This document shows positions 1 through 8,168 of a stretch of 64,000 bases of DNA, in pieces. The stretch is from the NCBI RefSeq assembly GCF_003428625.2, contig NZ_QVQT02000001.1, forward strand, positions 124,001 through 188,000, in the 5' to 3' direction. A program made the position numbers and the translations under genes. The notes below the pieces were generated by a model. The model did not search any database. It was not told the origin of the DNA and was given only the letters and a program-made list of their open reading frames with translations. Every line of letters begins with the position of its first letter. Position 1 is the first letter of the stretch. This DNA is from Paracidobacterium acidisoli. GTDB taxonomy: Bacteria; Acidobacteriota; Terriglobia; Terriglobales; Acidobacteriaceae.

Positions 1-855
1 CAGAAGCAGTTGCTTGATCAGACGGTAAAAGATTACGAAGACGCTCTGCGGCTGACGACCAACCGCTTCGAGGGCGGCGCCTCACCAAAGTCCGATGTGG
101 CCCAGGCGCAGACACAGCTCGACGCGGCGCAGGTGCAGGATACGGACATCGGCGTGCAGCGCGCGCAGTTTGAACACGCCGTCGCCATCCTGATCGGCAA
201 GCCTCCTGCGCAGTTCTCGCTCGCACTGACACCGCTGCATGCCGAGCCGCCGGTCATTCCCGCGGGCGTGCCTTCTGAGCTGCTGCAGCGACGGCCCGAC
301 ATTGCCGCCAGCGAACGGCGCATGGGCGAAGCGAACGAGCAGATCGGCATCGCACGCAGCGCTTACTTCCCCGACCTTACGCTCAGTGCTGAGGGCGGCT
401 TTGAAGGGACCACCATCGCCAACTGGATGAACTGGCCAAGCCGCTTCTGGGCCGTCGGCCCCACACTCGCCCAGACGATCTTCGATGGAGGCAGACGCAG
501 AGCCACTTCGGAATCCGCCCTCGCCGGCTATGATGCCGCGGTCGCTACCTATCGGCAGACCTCTTTAACTGCATTCATGGAAGTCGAAGACAATCTGGCG
601 GCGCTGCGTGTACTGGAGCAGGAAGCGCAGCAGCAGAATCAGGCGACTGCCTCCGCGCAGGAATCGCTGCAGCTGTTCGACAACCGGTACGAAGGCGGTG
701 TGGACAACTACCTGCAGGTGATTACCGCGCAGACCACCTACCTTGCCAACGAGCGGAACAGCATCGACATCATGCGCCGCCGCATGGATTCGAGTGTGCT
801 GCTGATCAAGGCTCTCGGTGGTGGATGGGATACCTCGCAGCTGCCGAAGCTGTAA
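1..855 (+). CDS. Outer-membrane efflux lipoprotein, NodT/OprM family (3' part)
   Basis: C-terminal 284 residues of a TolC-fold outer-membrane factor. The frame is open from base 1, so the start and signal peptide lie outside the window. The long alpha-helical repeats rich in Gln, Ala and Glu, the 'LLQRRPDIAASERRM' segment and the closing 'FDNRYEGGVDNYLQVITAQ' block are typical of NodT-type channels, which act as the outer-membrane exit of RND or MFS efflux pumps. The stop TAA is followed by a hairpin, so this is probably the last gene of an efflux operon to the left. Family assignment is firm; the substrate is unknown. Confidence 0.9.
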   Translation, partial: QKQLLDQTVKDYEDALRLTTNRFEGGASPKSDVAQAQTQLDAAQVQDTDIGVQRAQFEHAVAILIGKPPAQFSLALTPLHAEPPVIPAGVPSELLQRRPDIAASERRMGEANEQIGIARSAYFPDLTLSAEGGFEGTTIANWMNWPSRFWAVGPTLAQTIFDGGRRRATSESALAGYDAAVATYRQTSLTAFMEVEDNLAALRVLEQEAQQQNQATASAQESLQLFDNRYEGGVDNYLQVITAQTTYLANERNSIDIMRRRMDSSVLLIKALGGGWDTSQLPKL

Positions 856-910
856 GCGTGAGCCTGCACAGGCATCCGTATCAATGCTGAAATCCTCTTC
901 GCGACAAAGA

Positions 911-944
911 CGACCGGGGCTTCCATGATCCCAAACCCCGGTCG
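911..944 (+). terminator. Possible terminator hairpin after the efflux gene
   Basis: Perfect 9-bp inverted repeat (CGACCGGGG at 911-919 and CCCCGGTCG at 936-944) with a 16-nt loop, 56 bp after the stop codon. Only a weak T/A tract follows, so it may be an mRNA end hairpin rather than an efficient intrinsic terminator. Confidence 0.45.
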
Positions 945-1050
945 CTATAAAACCGTTCTGTACTGATCTGTTATTTCCCTGCGGCTGCCGGCGGGAATGA
1001 GCGCAATACACCCGAAGACAGATGCATTGCAACGCCGATCAACATATTCC

Positions 1051-1062
1051 GTTATCGTTACC
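1051..1062 (-). promoter_or_regulatory. Distal copy of a putative LacI-family operator
   Basis: GTTATCGTTACC is the exact reverse complement of GGTAACGATAAC at 1275-1286. Two oppositely oriented copies about 220 bp apart, the nearer one at the promoter of a sugar locus that ends in a lacI-type gene, suggest looping or cooperative repressor binding. Inference from sequence only. Confidence 0.4.
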
Positions 1063-1239
1063 ACTGTCAAACAAAATTTCGGATGAATGTAATTCCGCCT
1101 GTTCCAAATTACATGATGCCTCCTGCTGCGGGGGCCTTCCTCATCAGTCGAACGCACTTTCGTTCGCTCTCCCTCTGACAGAGAAGAATGCGGCGCAGTA
1201 TTCAGAGTTTCCTGCTTTTCCATAGCAACATATAAGCCC

Positions 1240-1301
1240 TTGACATTCCAGTCGATAAAAACTTATTGTTTTCCGGTAACGATAACAATCCGTAACCGGA
1301 A
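1240..1301 (+). promoter_or_regulatory. Putative promoter and operator of the sugar locus
   Basis: TTGACA at 1240-1245 is a perfect -35 box. With an 18-bp spacer it is followed by TATTGT (4 of 6 matches to the -10 consensus). Immediately downstream lies an inverted repeat: TTCCGGTAAC at 1271-1280 and GTAACCGGAA at 1292-1301 pair at 9 of 10 positions. Its left arm contains the GGTAACGATAAC element also seen at 1051-1062. This is the layout expected for repression by a LacI-type protein such as the one encoded at 6484-7575. Confidence 0.5.
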
Positions 1302-1383
1302 TAAGCCACTTTTCAGCGACGAGCATCATGCGGAGGCTGCAGTATTCTGGTTCCGCTGGGCCCGATCGGAGAGAAAGACGACG

Positions 1384-4300
1384 ATGCTGCAAAAAGCGAT
1401 ATCGCCGGAAAGAGATGACATCCTCCAGGACTCTGCCGCGAAGCTGCAGCTGCCTCAGGCGCCGGCTTCCGAGTCAGGACCAGTGAAGGCCTGGGAAGAG
1501 CCGGTGGTCATGCGCACTTATGCTCCCGGCCCTCCGGATCGCAATCCTCTGTTTCTTGAAAAGCGCGTCTATCAGGGCAGCAGCGGCCGTGTGTATCCGC
1601 TTCCGGTGATCGATCGTGTCGACACCGAGCCACAGGACGTTAGCTGGCGGGCGATCCATCTCGAGAATGAGTTCGTGCGGTTCATGGTTCTGCCTGAAAT
1701 CGGCGGACGGATTCACGTTGGCCTGGACAAGCTGAATAATTACGACTTCTTTTACCGGCAGAACGTGATCAAGCCCGCGCTGGTGGGTCTTGCCGGTCCA
1801 TGGATCTCCGGCGGCGTGGAGCTGAACTGGCCTCAGCATCATCGCCCTGCGACGTTCATGCCGGTCGAAACAGTCATCGAGCGCGATGAAGATGGAAGCG
1901 TGACCGTGTGGTGCAGCGATCATGACCCCATGTCGCACATGAAGGGCATGCATGGTCTCTGCCTTCGTTCGGGAAAAGCTTATCTCGAGCTTCGTGTGCG
2001 GCTCTACAACCGTACGGCTGAGACGCAGACGTTCCTCTGGTGGGCCAATGTGGCCACGCGCGTTCATGAGCAGTACCAGTCCTTCTTCCCGAAGGACGTT
2101 CACTATGTAGCCGATCACGCGAAACGCGCCATCACCGAGTTCCCTCTCAGCCAGGGAAAGTATTATGGCGTCGATTATGGCGAGCGTGCGCTGCACGGAG
2201 TTCCCGAGGAAGAGCGACCCGCTCATTTTGAGCCCGATGGTTCTTACCCTCCGAACGATCTGAGCTGGTATGCGAATATCCCGGTGCCGACCAGCTACAT
2301 GATCGCCGGATCGAAGGGAGACTTCACCGGCGGCTACGATCACAAATACAATGCCGGTCTCGTGCATTATGCAAACCACCATATTTCCCCGGGAAAGAAG
2401 CAGTGGACCTGGGGCAATCACGAGTTTGGATACGCCTGGGACAGAAGCCTGACGGATGCAGATGGTCCGTACATCGAGCTGATGGCCGGCGTGTACACGG
2501 ACAATCAGCCCGACTTCTCGTTCCTCGCTCCCGGCGAGACGAAGACCTTCAGCCAGTTCTGGTATCCGATCCGCGAAATCGGTGTTCCTGACCTTGCGAA
2601 TCTCGATGCGGCCATTCGTGTCGAGCACACAGGCACGGAGATCCGGCTGCATCTGCAGGTAACCAGCGAGCGGCCAGCATGCCAGGTGACGGTGTGGATC
2701 GACGGAAAAAGCGCGGGCTGCTGGAAGGGCGATCTGTGCGTTGCATCTCCGCTCCATCACACGATCACAACTTCAGCCAGCGGCGATCTCGAGGTTCTTG
2801 TCGAGCAATCCGGAAAGACGCTTCTTCGCTATGCGCCGAACGAGATTCTTCCGGCAGATAAGCCCGAGGTGGCAACGGAGCCGCCTCTTCCCGAAGACGT
2901 GGCCACGGCAGACGAGCTCTTCCTGATCGGTCTGCATCTTGAACAGTACCGGCATCCCACTCGCAGCCCTGAAGTGTACTGGCAGGAAGCTCTCCGCCGT
3001 GATGCGAAAGACAGCCGCGCCAATCACGCTCTTGGACGCTGGCATCTGCGGCGCGGTGAATCCGCTCTCGCAGAGCAACACCTGCGCACTGCAATTGCGC
3101 GCCTGACCGAGCGCAACCCCAACCCCTGTGACGGCGAACCGCACTACCATCTTGGGCAGACGCTCTCTTACCTGAATCGCATGGAAGAGGCATATGCAGC
3201 TTTCTACAAATCCACGTGGAATGCTGCATGGCGCGGCCCTGCGTATCATCGTCTTGCCGAAATCGACTGCAGAAATCATGAGTGGAACAAGGCTCTGGAT
3301 CACATCGAGCGCTCACTGCGCGTTGATGCCGATAATCTGAACGCCCGCAATCTCAAAACCATCATTCTCGGCAAACTGGGCCGAGGCGCAGATGCTGCTG
3401 ATCTTCTTCGCGAAACAAGCCGTCTCGATCCGCTCGACACCTTCAGCCGGTTTCTCGCAAACAGGAGCCTTCCGGCAAGCGGGCAACAGCGTCTGGACCT
3501 GGTATTCGATCTGCTCCGCGCGGGTCTTTCCGAAGAAGCCCTGCTTGTTGCATCGGCCTCTCCTGTGAAAGAGACCGATGGCTCCACGGCGATGCTGTCC
3601 TATGCCAAAGCTCATATTCTGCGCCTGCTTCGTCAGGACGCGGAGAGCATGCAGGCATATCGCGAAGCTGCCGAAACGACCAGCGACTACGTATTTCCAG
3701 GACGCCTCGAAGAGTTGCTCCTTCTTGAAGAAGCGATTCACCTGAACCCGATGGACGCGCGGGCGCCCTACTATCTTGGAAATCTTCTTTATGACCGTCT
3801 CCGCCATCGTGAGGCCATCACGCTGTGGGAGCGCGCTGCTGAGCTCGATCCGGAATTTCCGATTGCGTGGCGCAATCTGGGCTTTGGATATTACAACGAG
3901 CTGCATGACACCCGTCGCGCACTCAATGCATTTGCTCACGCGCGTGCCACAGCTCCTGAAGATGCACGAATCCTCTTTGAACAGGATCAGCTTCTCAAAC
4001 GCGCCGGTGAGCCATTGCAGCAGCGTCTGACAATGCTCGAAAAGCATCGCGAGCTTGTGGAGAAGCGAGATGACCTTTCGGTCGAGATGGCCTCGCTCTA
4101 CAACAGCACCGGCCAGCCTGAGTTCGCTCTCGAGATATTGCTCTCCCGTCACTTTCAGCCCTGGGAAGGTGGAGAAGGACAGGTACTGTCTCAGTTTGTT
4201 CGAGCCAATATTCTGCAGGCACAGCAGGCTCTGAAACAGGGAAACGCAAAGCAGGCGCTGCTCTTTCTTGAGCGCGCCTGGAACCCGCCGCAGAGCATCA

Positions 4301-4785
4301 GCGAGGCGCGGCATCTGCTGATGAATCTCAGCATGATCGATTACTGGCTCGGTATCGCATACTCTGAAAGCGGGATGGAGTGCCAGTCGGTCGCACATCT
4401 TGAGCGCGCTGCGCGGCAGAAGGCCGATTTCCAGCAGATGCAGGTGCAGCCGATCTCTGAGATGACCTGCTGGAGCGCCGTGGCGCTTGCGAAGCTGGGT
4501 CGGATCGAAGAATCGCGCGCGCTCTTCCGGAAGATTCACGACTTTGCCGTGGAGCTTTCGCTGCAGACGCCCAAAATCGACTACTTTGCTACTTCGCTGC
4601 CGGCTATGCTCCTCTTCGAAGAAGACCTCCAGGCGCGTCAGGACATCACTGTTCTCTTTCTGAAGGCACAGGCCCTGCTCGGGCTCGGCAGCGCCGATGA
4701 AAGCCGATGCCTGCTCCTGCAGATACTGGAGCTCGATCACAGCCACACCGGCGCTCTCGATCTGCTGCGGTCGCTTGAAGGGTAA
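1384..4785 (+). CDS. DUF5107 domain protein with C-terminal TPR repeats
   Basis: Large protein (1133 aa) with an N-terminal DUF5107 domain, a beta-rich domain related to galactose-mutarotase folds. It contains a segment 'GGRIHVGLDKLNNYDFFYRQ' followed by 'WISGGVELNWPQHHRP'. The second half is built of TPR-like helical repeats, for example around 'ANHALGRWHLRRGESALAEQHL' and 'PMDARAPYYLGNLLYDRL'. An upstream in-frame TTG at 1240 is also open, but it falls inside the putative promoter; ATG 1384 follows a GGAGAGAAAG purine stretch and is preferred. It ends 3 bp before the MFS gene, so the two are cotranscribed. The family is common in carbohydrate loci of Acidobacteria and Bacteroidetes; its biochemical activity is not known to me. 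Confidence 0.8.
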   Translation: MLQKAISPERDDILQDSAAKLQLPQAPASESGPVKAWEEPVVMRTYAPGPPDRNPLFLEKRVYQGSSGRVYPLPVIDRVDTEPQDVSWRAIHLENEFVRFMVLPEIGGRIHVGLDKLNNYDFFYRQNVIKPALVGLAGPWISGGVELNWPQHHRPATFMPVETVIERDEDGSVTVWCSDHDPMSHMKGMHGLCLRSGKAYLELRVRLYNRTAETQTFLWWANVATRVHEQYQSFFPKDVHYVADHAKRAITEFPLSQGKYYGVDYGERALHGVPEEERPAHFEPDGSYPPNDLSWYANIPVPTSYMIAGSKGDFTGGYDHKYNAGLVHYANHHISPGKKQWTWGNHEFGYAWDRSLTDADGPYIELMAGVYTDNQPDFSFLAPGETKTFSQFWYPIREIGVPDLANLDAAIRVEHTGTEIRLHLQVTSERPACQVTVWIDGKSAGCWKGDLCVASPLHHTITTSASGDLEVLVEQSGKTLLRYAPNEILPADKPEVATEPPLPEDVATADELFLIGLHLEQYRHPTRSPEVYWQEALRRDAKDSRANHALGRWHLRRGESALAEQHLRTAIARLTERNPNPCDGEPHYHLGQTLSYLNRMEEAYAAFYKSTWNAAWRGPAYHRLAEIDCRNHEWNKALDHIERSLRVDADNLNARNLKTIILGKLGRGADAADLLRETSRLDPLDTFSRFLANRSLPASGQQRLDLVFDLLRAGLSEEALLVASASPVKETDGSTAMLSYAKAHILRLLRQDAESMQAYREAAETTSDYVFPGRLEELLLLEEAIHLNPMDARAPYYLGNLLYDRLRHREAITLWERAAELDPEFPIAWRNLGFGYYNELHDTRRALNAFAHARATAPEDARILFEQDQLLKRAGEPLQQRLTMLEKHRELVEKRDDLSVEMASLYNSTGQPEFALEILLSRHFQPWEGGEGQVLSQFVRANILQAQQALKQGNAKQALLFLERAWNPPQSISEARHLLMNLSMIDYWLGIAYSESGMECQSVAHLERAARQKADFQQMQVQPISEMTCWSAVALAKLGRIEESRALFRKIHDFAVELSLQTPKIDYFATSLPAMLLFEEDLQARQDITVLFLKAQALLGLGSADESRCLLLQILELDHSHTGALDLLRSLEG

Positions 4786-4788
4786 GAG

Positions 4789-6222
4789 ATGCAGGGAGCG
4801 GCAGACTCAGGATCGTTCGCGGCCGGTTCCGTTCCGGCGGAGCGCGGAGCTTACGTCTGGGCGATTGCAATATCCGTCACGCTGGGAGGACTGCTCTTCG
4901 GATATGACTGGGTCGTTATCGGAGGAGCCCGGCAGTTCTACGAAGTTTATTTCGGCCTGACGTCCACTGCTCTTATCGGATGGGCGAACAGCTGCGCTCT
5001 GGTGGGCTGCCTTATTGGCTCTCTGGCCGCAGGCACCCTGGCCGATCGGTTCGGACGCAGGCGCGTCCTGCTGGTCTCCGCAATCCTGTTCGCCGTGTCC
5101 TCTGCACTAACGGGTTGGGCGCATTTGTTTGCGAGCTTTATTGTCTGGCGCATCACGGGCGGAGTCGCCATCGGACTCAGCTCAAATATTGCTCCACTCT
5201 ACATCGCAGAGATCAGCCCGGCAGAGATTCGCGGAAAGCTAGTCAGCCTGAATCAGCTTGCCATCGTCGTCGGCATCCTGCTTGCGCAGGTCGTGAACTG
5301 GCGCATTGCGCGTCCGGTTCCAGCCGATCTCAGCCACCATGCCCTTCTTCTTTCCTGGAATGTGCAGTGGGGCTGGCGCTGGATGTTCTTCGCGGTTGTG
5401 GCTCCTGCAGCGGTCTTTATCTGCACTTCCATTTTTCTTCCGGAGAGCCCGCGCTGGCTGCTTACGAACCATCGCCGCGATGAAGCGAAAAGCATTCTGG
5501 AGCGGGTCGGCGGGCTCTTCTATGCAGCATCAGAGATCTCCAGCATCGAGCGATCGCTTGTCGAGAGCTCCCAGGAAAACTCTTTATGGGCTGATCTGCT
5601 GCGCCCGCGGTTCCTTCGCGTCGTTCTTATCGGCATCGCACTGGCCGTACTGCAGCAGTGGACCGGAATCAATACCCTGTTCAACTATGCGGAAGAGGTC
5701 TATCGCAGCGCCGGTTATGCCGCCAACGATATCTTCCTAAATATTGTCATTACCGGAGCGATCAATCTTATCTTCACCGTGCTGTCGATGTTTCTCGTGG
5801 ATCGCATCGGCAGGAGATGGATGATGATCCTCGGCTGTGCCGGCATCGGCATCTCCTATCTGCTCTGCGCTTATGCATACAAAGCGGCATGGCCTCCGGC
5901 TGCGGTGCTGACGCTGACCCTGTGCGCCATTGCCTGCTACGCGCTTACGCTGGCTCCTGTGACATGGGTGCTGATCGCGGAGATCTTCCCGAACCGCATC
6001 CGCTCCCACGGCATCTCGATCGCCGTGAGTGCCCTGTGGATCGCCTGCTTCCTGCTGACGTACATCTTCCCCGCACTCGACAGCCTGCTGGGAATCACAG
6101 GAACATTCTCTCTCTACGGCATCATTTGTCTGCTCGGACTGCTCTTTGTTATGGGCTTTGTTCGGGAAACAAAAGGAAAAACACTCGAACAGATCGAAGC
6201 TGACATGACCGTGCGTCATTAA
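4789..6222 (+). CDS. Sugar porter family MFS transporter
   Basis: A 477-aa, 12-helix major-facilitator protein of the sugar:H+ symporter type (XylE/GalP/AraE relatives) in the inner membrane. Family signatures are all present: 'GRRRV' after TM2, 'PESPRWLL' before the central loop, 'QQWTGIN' in TM7, 'DRIGRRWMM' between TM8 and TM9, 'PVTWVLIAEIFP' in TM10 and the C-terminal 'ETKGKTLEQIE'. It starts 3 bp after the DUF5107-TPR stop, so one operon feeds both. The partner genes suggest uptake of a hexose or an oligosaccharide breakdown product; the exact sugar cannot be read from sequence. Confidence 0.92.
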   Translation: MQGAADSGSFAAGSVPAERGAYVWAIAISVTLGGLLFGYDWVVIGGARQFYEVYFGLTSTALIGWANSCALVGCLIGSLAAGTLADRFGRRRVLLVSAILFAVSSALTGWAHLFASFIVWRITGGVAIGLSSNIAPLYIAEISPAEIRGKLVSLNQLAIVVGILLAQVVNWRIARPVPADLSHHALLLSWNVQWGWRWMFFAVVAPAAVFICTSIFLPESPRWLLTNHRRDEAKSILERVGGLFYAASEISSIERSLVESSQENSLWADLLRPRFLRVVLIGIALAVLQQWTGINTLFNYAEEVYRSAGYAANDIFLNIVITGAINLIFTVLSMFLVDRIGRRWMMILGCAGIGISYLLCAYAYKAAWPPAAVLTLTLCAIACYALTLAPVTWVLIAEIFPNRIRSHGISIAVSALWIACFLLTYIFPALDSLLGITGTFSLYGIICLLGLLFVMGFVRETKGKTLEQIEADMTVRH

Positions 6223-6223
6223 T

Positions 6224-6448
6224 GCTCTGACTACTGACTGGACCGCGCGCAGCTTCGACGTACCGCTCGGCTTTCTTGGCTCAGGATCGTATCTGGCGCA
6301 AATCTACGAAGACGCAAAAGACGCGGCAACAGAGCCGACGCACGTGACGATCCGATCCAGAACCGTGACTGCATCGCAGACGCTTCACATTCAGCTCGCA
6401 CCCGGAGGAGGCTGCGCAATTCGCTTCATTCCCGCGAAAAAGCGATAA
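6224..6448 (+). pseudogene. C-terminal remnant of a GH97 glycosidase
   Basis: An open frame with no start codon reads ALTTDWTARSFDVPLGFLGS, then a Tyr-Glu-rich strand, then 'PTHVTIRSRTVTA', 'LHIQLAPGGGCAIRFIP', and ends in TAA. This pattern matches the C-terminal beta-sandwich of GH97 alpha-glucosidase/alpha-galactosidase proteins, whose last strand carries 'LAPGGG(A/C)AIR'. The frame begins right at the MFS stop codon, so the N-terminal 550-600 residues and the catalytic barrel are gone. A deletion or replacement event that joined the MFS gene to the tail of a GH97 gene would explain it. Only about 75 codons survive, with no frameshift, which suggests a recent event. Assignment is from remembered family patterns. 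Confidence 0.65.
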
Positions 6449-6483
6449 GGCCTGCCATGCTGCGATCTTCTGATGATTTAACT

Positions 6484-7575
6484 TCAGCGCTCGGCAAACT
6501 CCACTTCCTCATCGGTGCGGCTCCCGATCTGGTTCGCAAACAGAGCGAGGTTCATGCGAAAGATGACATGAGGCGCAAGCTGAACCACTGGCTGCGGCCT
6601 GCGGTCTCGCAACAGATAGATGAGCAGGTTTTCGAGCGCGAGCTTTCCCTGCGTAAACGGCCGCTGATGTAGAGTCGCAAGCACCTTCCCGGTTTCGATG
6701 AGCGGCACCAGCTCGCGGAAGAGATCCGTGGTAACGACCTTCACTTTGCCCAGCAGACCGAGCTCTTCGAGTGCCTGCAGCACCGGCATGCTGTTGGCTG
6801 TGCTGATGTAGATACCCGCAGGATGGGGCTTCCGCTGCATCAGCTCAATCGCCTGCCCGTATGCCTCTCGCGGCCGGTCATGGCTTTCAAGCGCTGGAAG
6901 CAGAGTAAGGTGTGGCGCAATCACAGCCAGCGCTGCGGCAAAGCCTCGCAGCTTCTCCACGTGATCGAGCGTCGAAAGCTCGCCGGAAAAGATCGCAACT
7001 TCGGCTTTGGAAGTAAGCGTATGCGAGAGCAGCTCCGCTGCCACGGCGCCGCTCACCGAAGCATGCGCAGACACAGCCCCGACCCGGTCGGTGCCGGGAG
7101 CATCGCTGCCCACACACATCACCGCCGTGCCGTTTTCCGCAACTTTGCGGATCAGCGGATCATACTTGCGCACGTCGCCCGGCAAAAAGATCATGCCGTC
7201 GAACTGCTTCTGCATCGCGCGCTGAAACGCCTCGATGTCGCCTCCGCCGAGACGCGGATACTCGAAGAATTCGAGGGTCAGGTTCACACCCACCGCCGAC
7301 GCGGCAGCCGCGCGGATTCCATCGCGAAGCGGATCGAAGAAATGCGCGATGTGTTTGGGCAGAACCGCCGCAACGGCGAGCCTGCGGTTCAGCTTCAGCG
7401 CCTGCGCTGCAAGATTCGGCTGATACCCAAGCTCCTTTGCCTTCTTCTGAACCAGTGCTTTGGTCTTTTCATTCACGCCGGGCCGGTTGTGCAGAGCGCG
7501 ATCAACTGTGCCGATCGAAACCTTCAGCGCATTCGCAATATCTTTCACGCCGACCGGCCTTTCAGGATTTGTCAT
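6484..7575 (-). CDS. LacI-family transcriptional regulator
   Basis: A 363-aa repressor. Residues about 8-55 form the LacI HTH and hinge ('VGVKDIANALKVSIGTVDRAL', then 'NEKTKALVQKKAKELGY'), and the remainder is a periplasmic-binding-protein-like sugar sensor domain. It is transcribed convergently toward the sugar operon and sits just after the GH97 remnant. It is the natural candidate to bind the palindrome at 1271-1301 and the inverted copy at 1051-1062. The 'S.GTVDRALH' recognition helix differs from the classic 'TVSRVLN', a variant seen in sugar-sensing LacI proteins with substrate_binding_4-type ligand domains. Confidence 0.92.
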   Translation of the reverse strand: MTNPERPVGVKDIANALKVSIGTVDRALHNRPGVNEKTKALVQKKAKELGYQPNLAAQALKLNRRLAVAAVLPKHIAHFFDPLRDGIRAAAASAVGVNLTLEFFEYPRLGGGDIEAFQRAMQKQFDGMIFLPGDVRKYDPLIRKVAENGTAVMCVGSDAPGTDRVGAVSAHASVSGAVAAELLSHTLTSKAEVAIFSGELSTLDHVEKLRGFAAALAVIAPHLTLLPALESHDRPREAYGQAIELMQRKPHPAGIYISTANSMPVLQALEELGLLGKVKVVTTDLFRELVPLIETGKVLATLHQRPFTQGKLALENLLIYLLRDRRPQPVVQLAPHVIFRMNLALFANQIGSRTDEEVEFAER

Positions 7576-8028
7576 CTCTTATCCACTGAATCCGGATTTG
7601 TACCCGAGCGTAACGGCTTCACGCCCGACGGGTCAATTTCATCCGCTGACGCTGTGGCGGCGCGTTCAGACTCGACTCCGGCTGACCGCCACTTCAGGGG
7701 TGGCCGTCGCCAGCTTCGAACAGATTGCGGGAAAGATCTTCGATGGAGCGATCTCTTTTCTGGCTCTGATATTGCAGATGCGCCGCCGACACATTTCACA
7801 GCCGGCGCACCTGCTCTCCGTAGCCTTATTCACAGATTTCTGGTCTGAAACCATGAGGCCCGGAACCCCAAAACCTGTATTCATCTGATAGACTTAATCC
7901 TGTAATTGCGACGGAAGATTTGGCGCTCATCGCCCGATCTGAGTCGACAACGGCACTTCCAAAGAGTCGGGCAGAAACAGCAAAGTGCCTGTATCTGCAC
8001 GACAGAAATCCGGAATGTTGAAGTTTCC
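7576..8028. other. Intergenic region left of the ICE, no convincing gene
   Basis: About 450 bp between lacI and the tRNA fragment. Short open frames on both strands look like shadows. The one clear structure is a 48-bp segment at 7862-7909 that is repeated at the far end of the ICE (57015-57061). Confidence 0.5.
7862..7909 (+). repeat. Flank repeat, left copy
   Basis: Shares most positions with 57015-57061; the core ATTCATCTGRTAGACTTAAT is followed by CYTGTARTTGC in both. Both copies lie about 120-160 bp upstream of a tRNA 5' half. It could be an old integrase arm-site region left by an earlier insertion, or the natural tRNA upstream region captured by the element. Confidence 0.6.
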
Positions 8029-8062
<34 letters not shown>

Positions 8063-8098
8063 CTAACCGAGACTAAGAAAATAAACAACTTAGTTCCT

Positions 8099-8120
8099 TG
8101 GTGTCCACGATGGTGTCCAC
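8099..8120 (+). repeat. Putative integrase arm-type sites, left
   Basis: Two direct copies of TGGTGTCCAC at 8099-8108 and 8111-8120, directly ahead of the integrase gene. The same decamer occurs twice at 57084-57104 near the other end, which is typical of arm-binding sites of tyrosine recombinases. Confidence 0.6.
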
Positions 8121-8168
8121 GCTGACCCAATTCTGCTAGGCTATGAAGCCTCAGAGGAGGATCAATGG

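Noticed and set aside
3313-4746. 477-codon antisense open frame
   Set aside because: Exactly antisense to the TPR part of the DUF5107 gene, with no ribosome site or recognisable domain.
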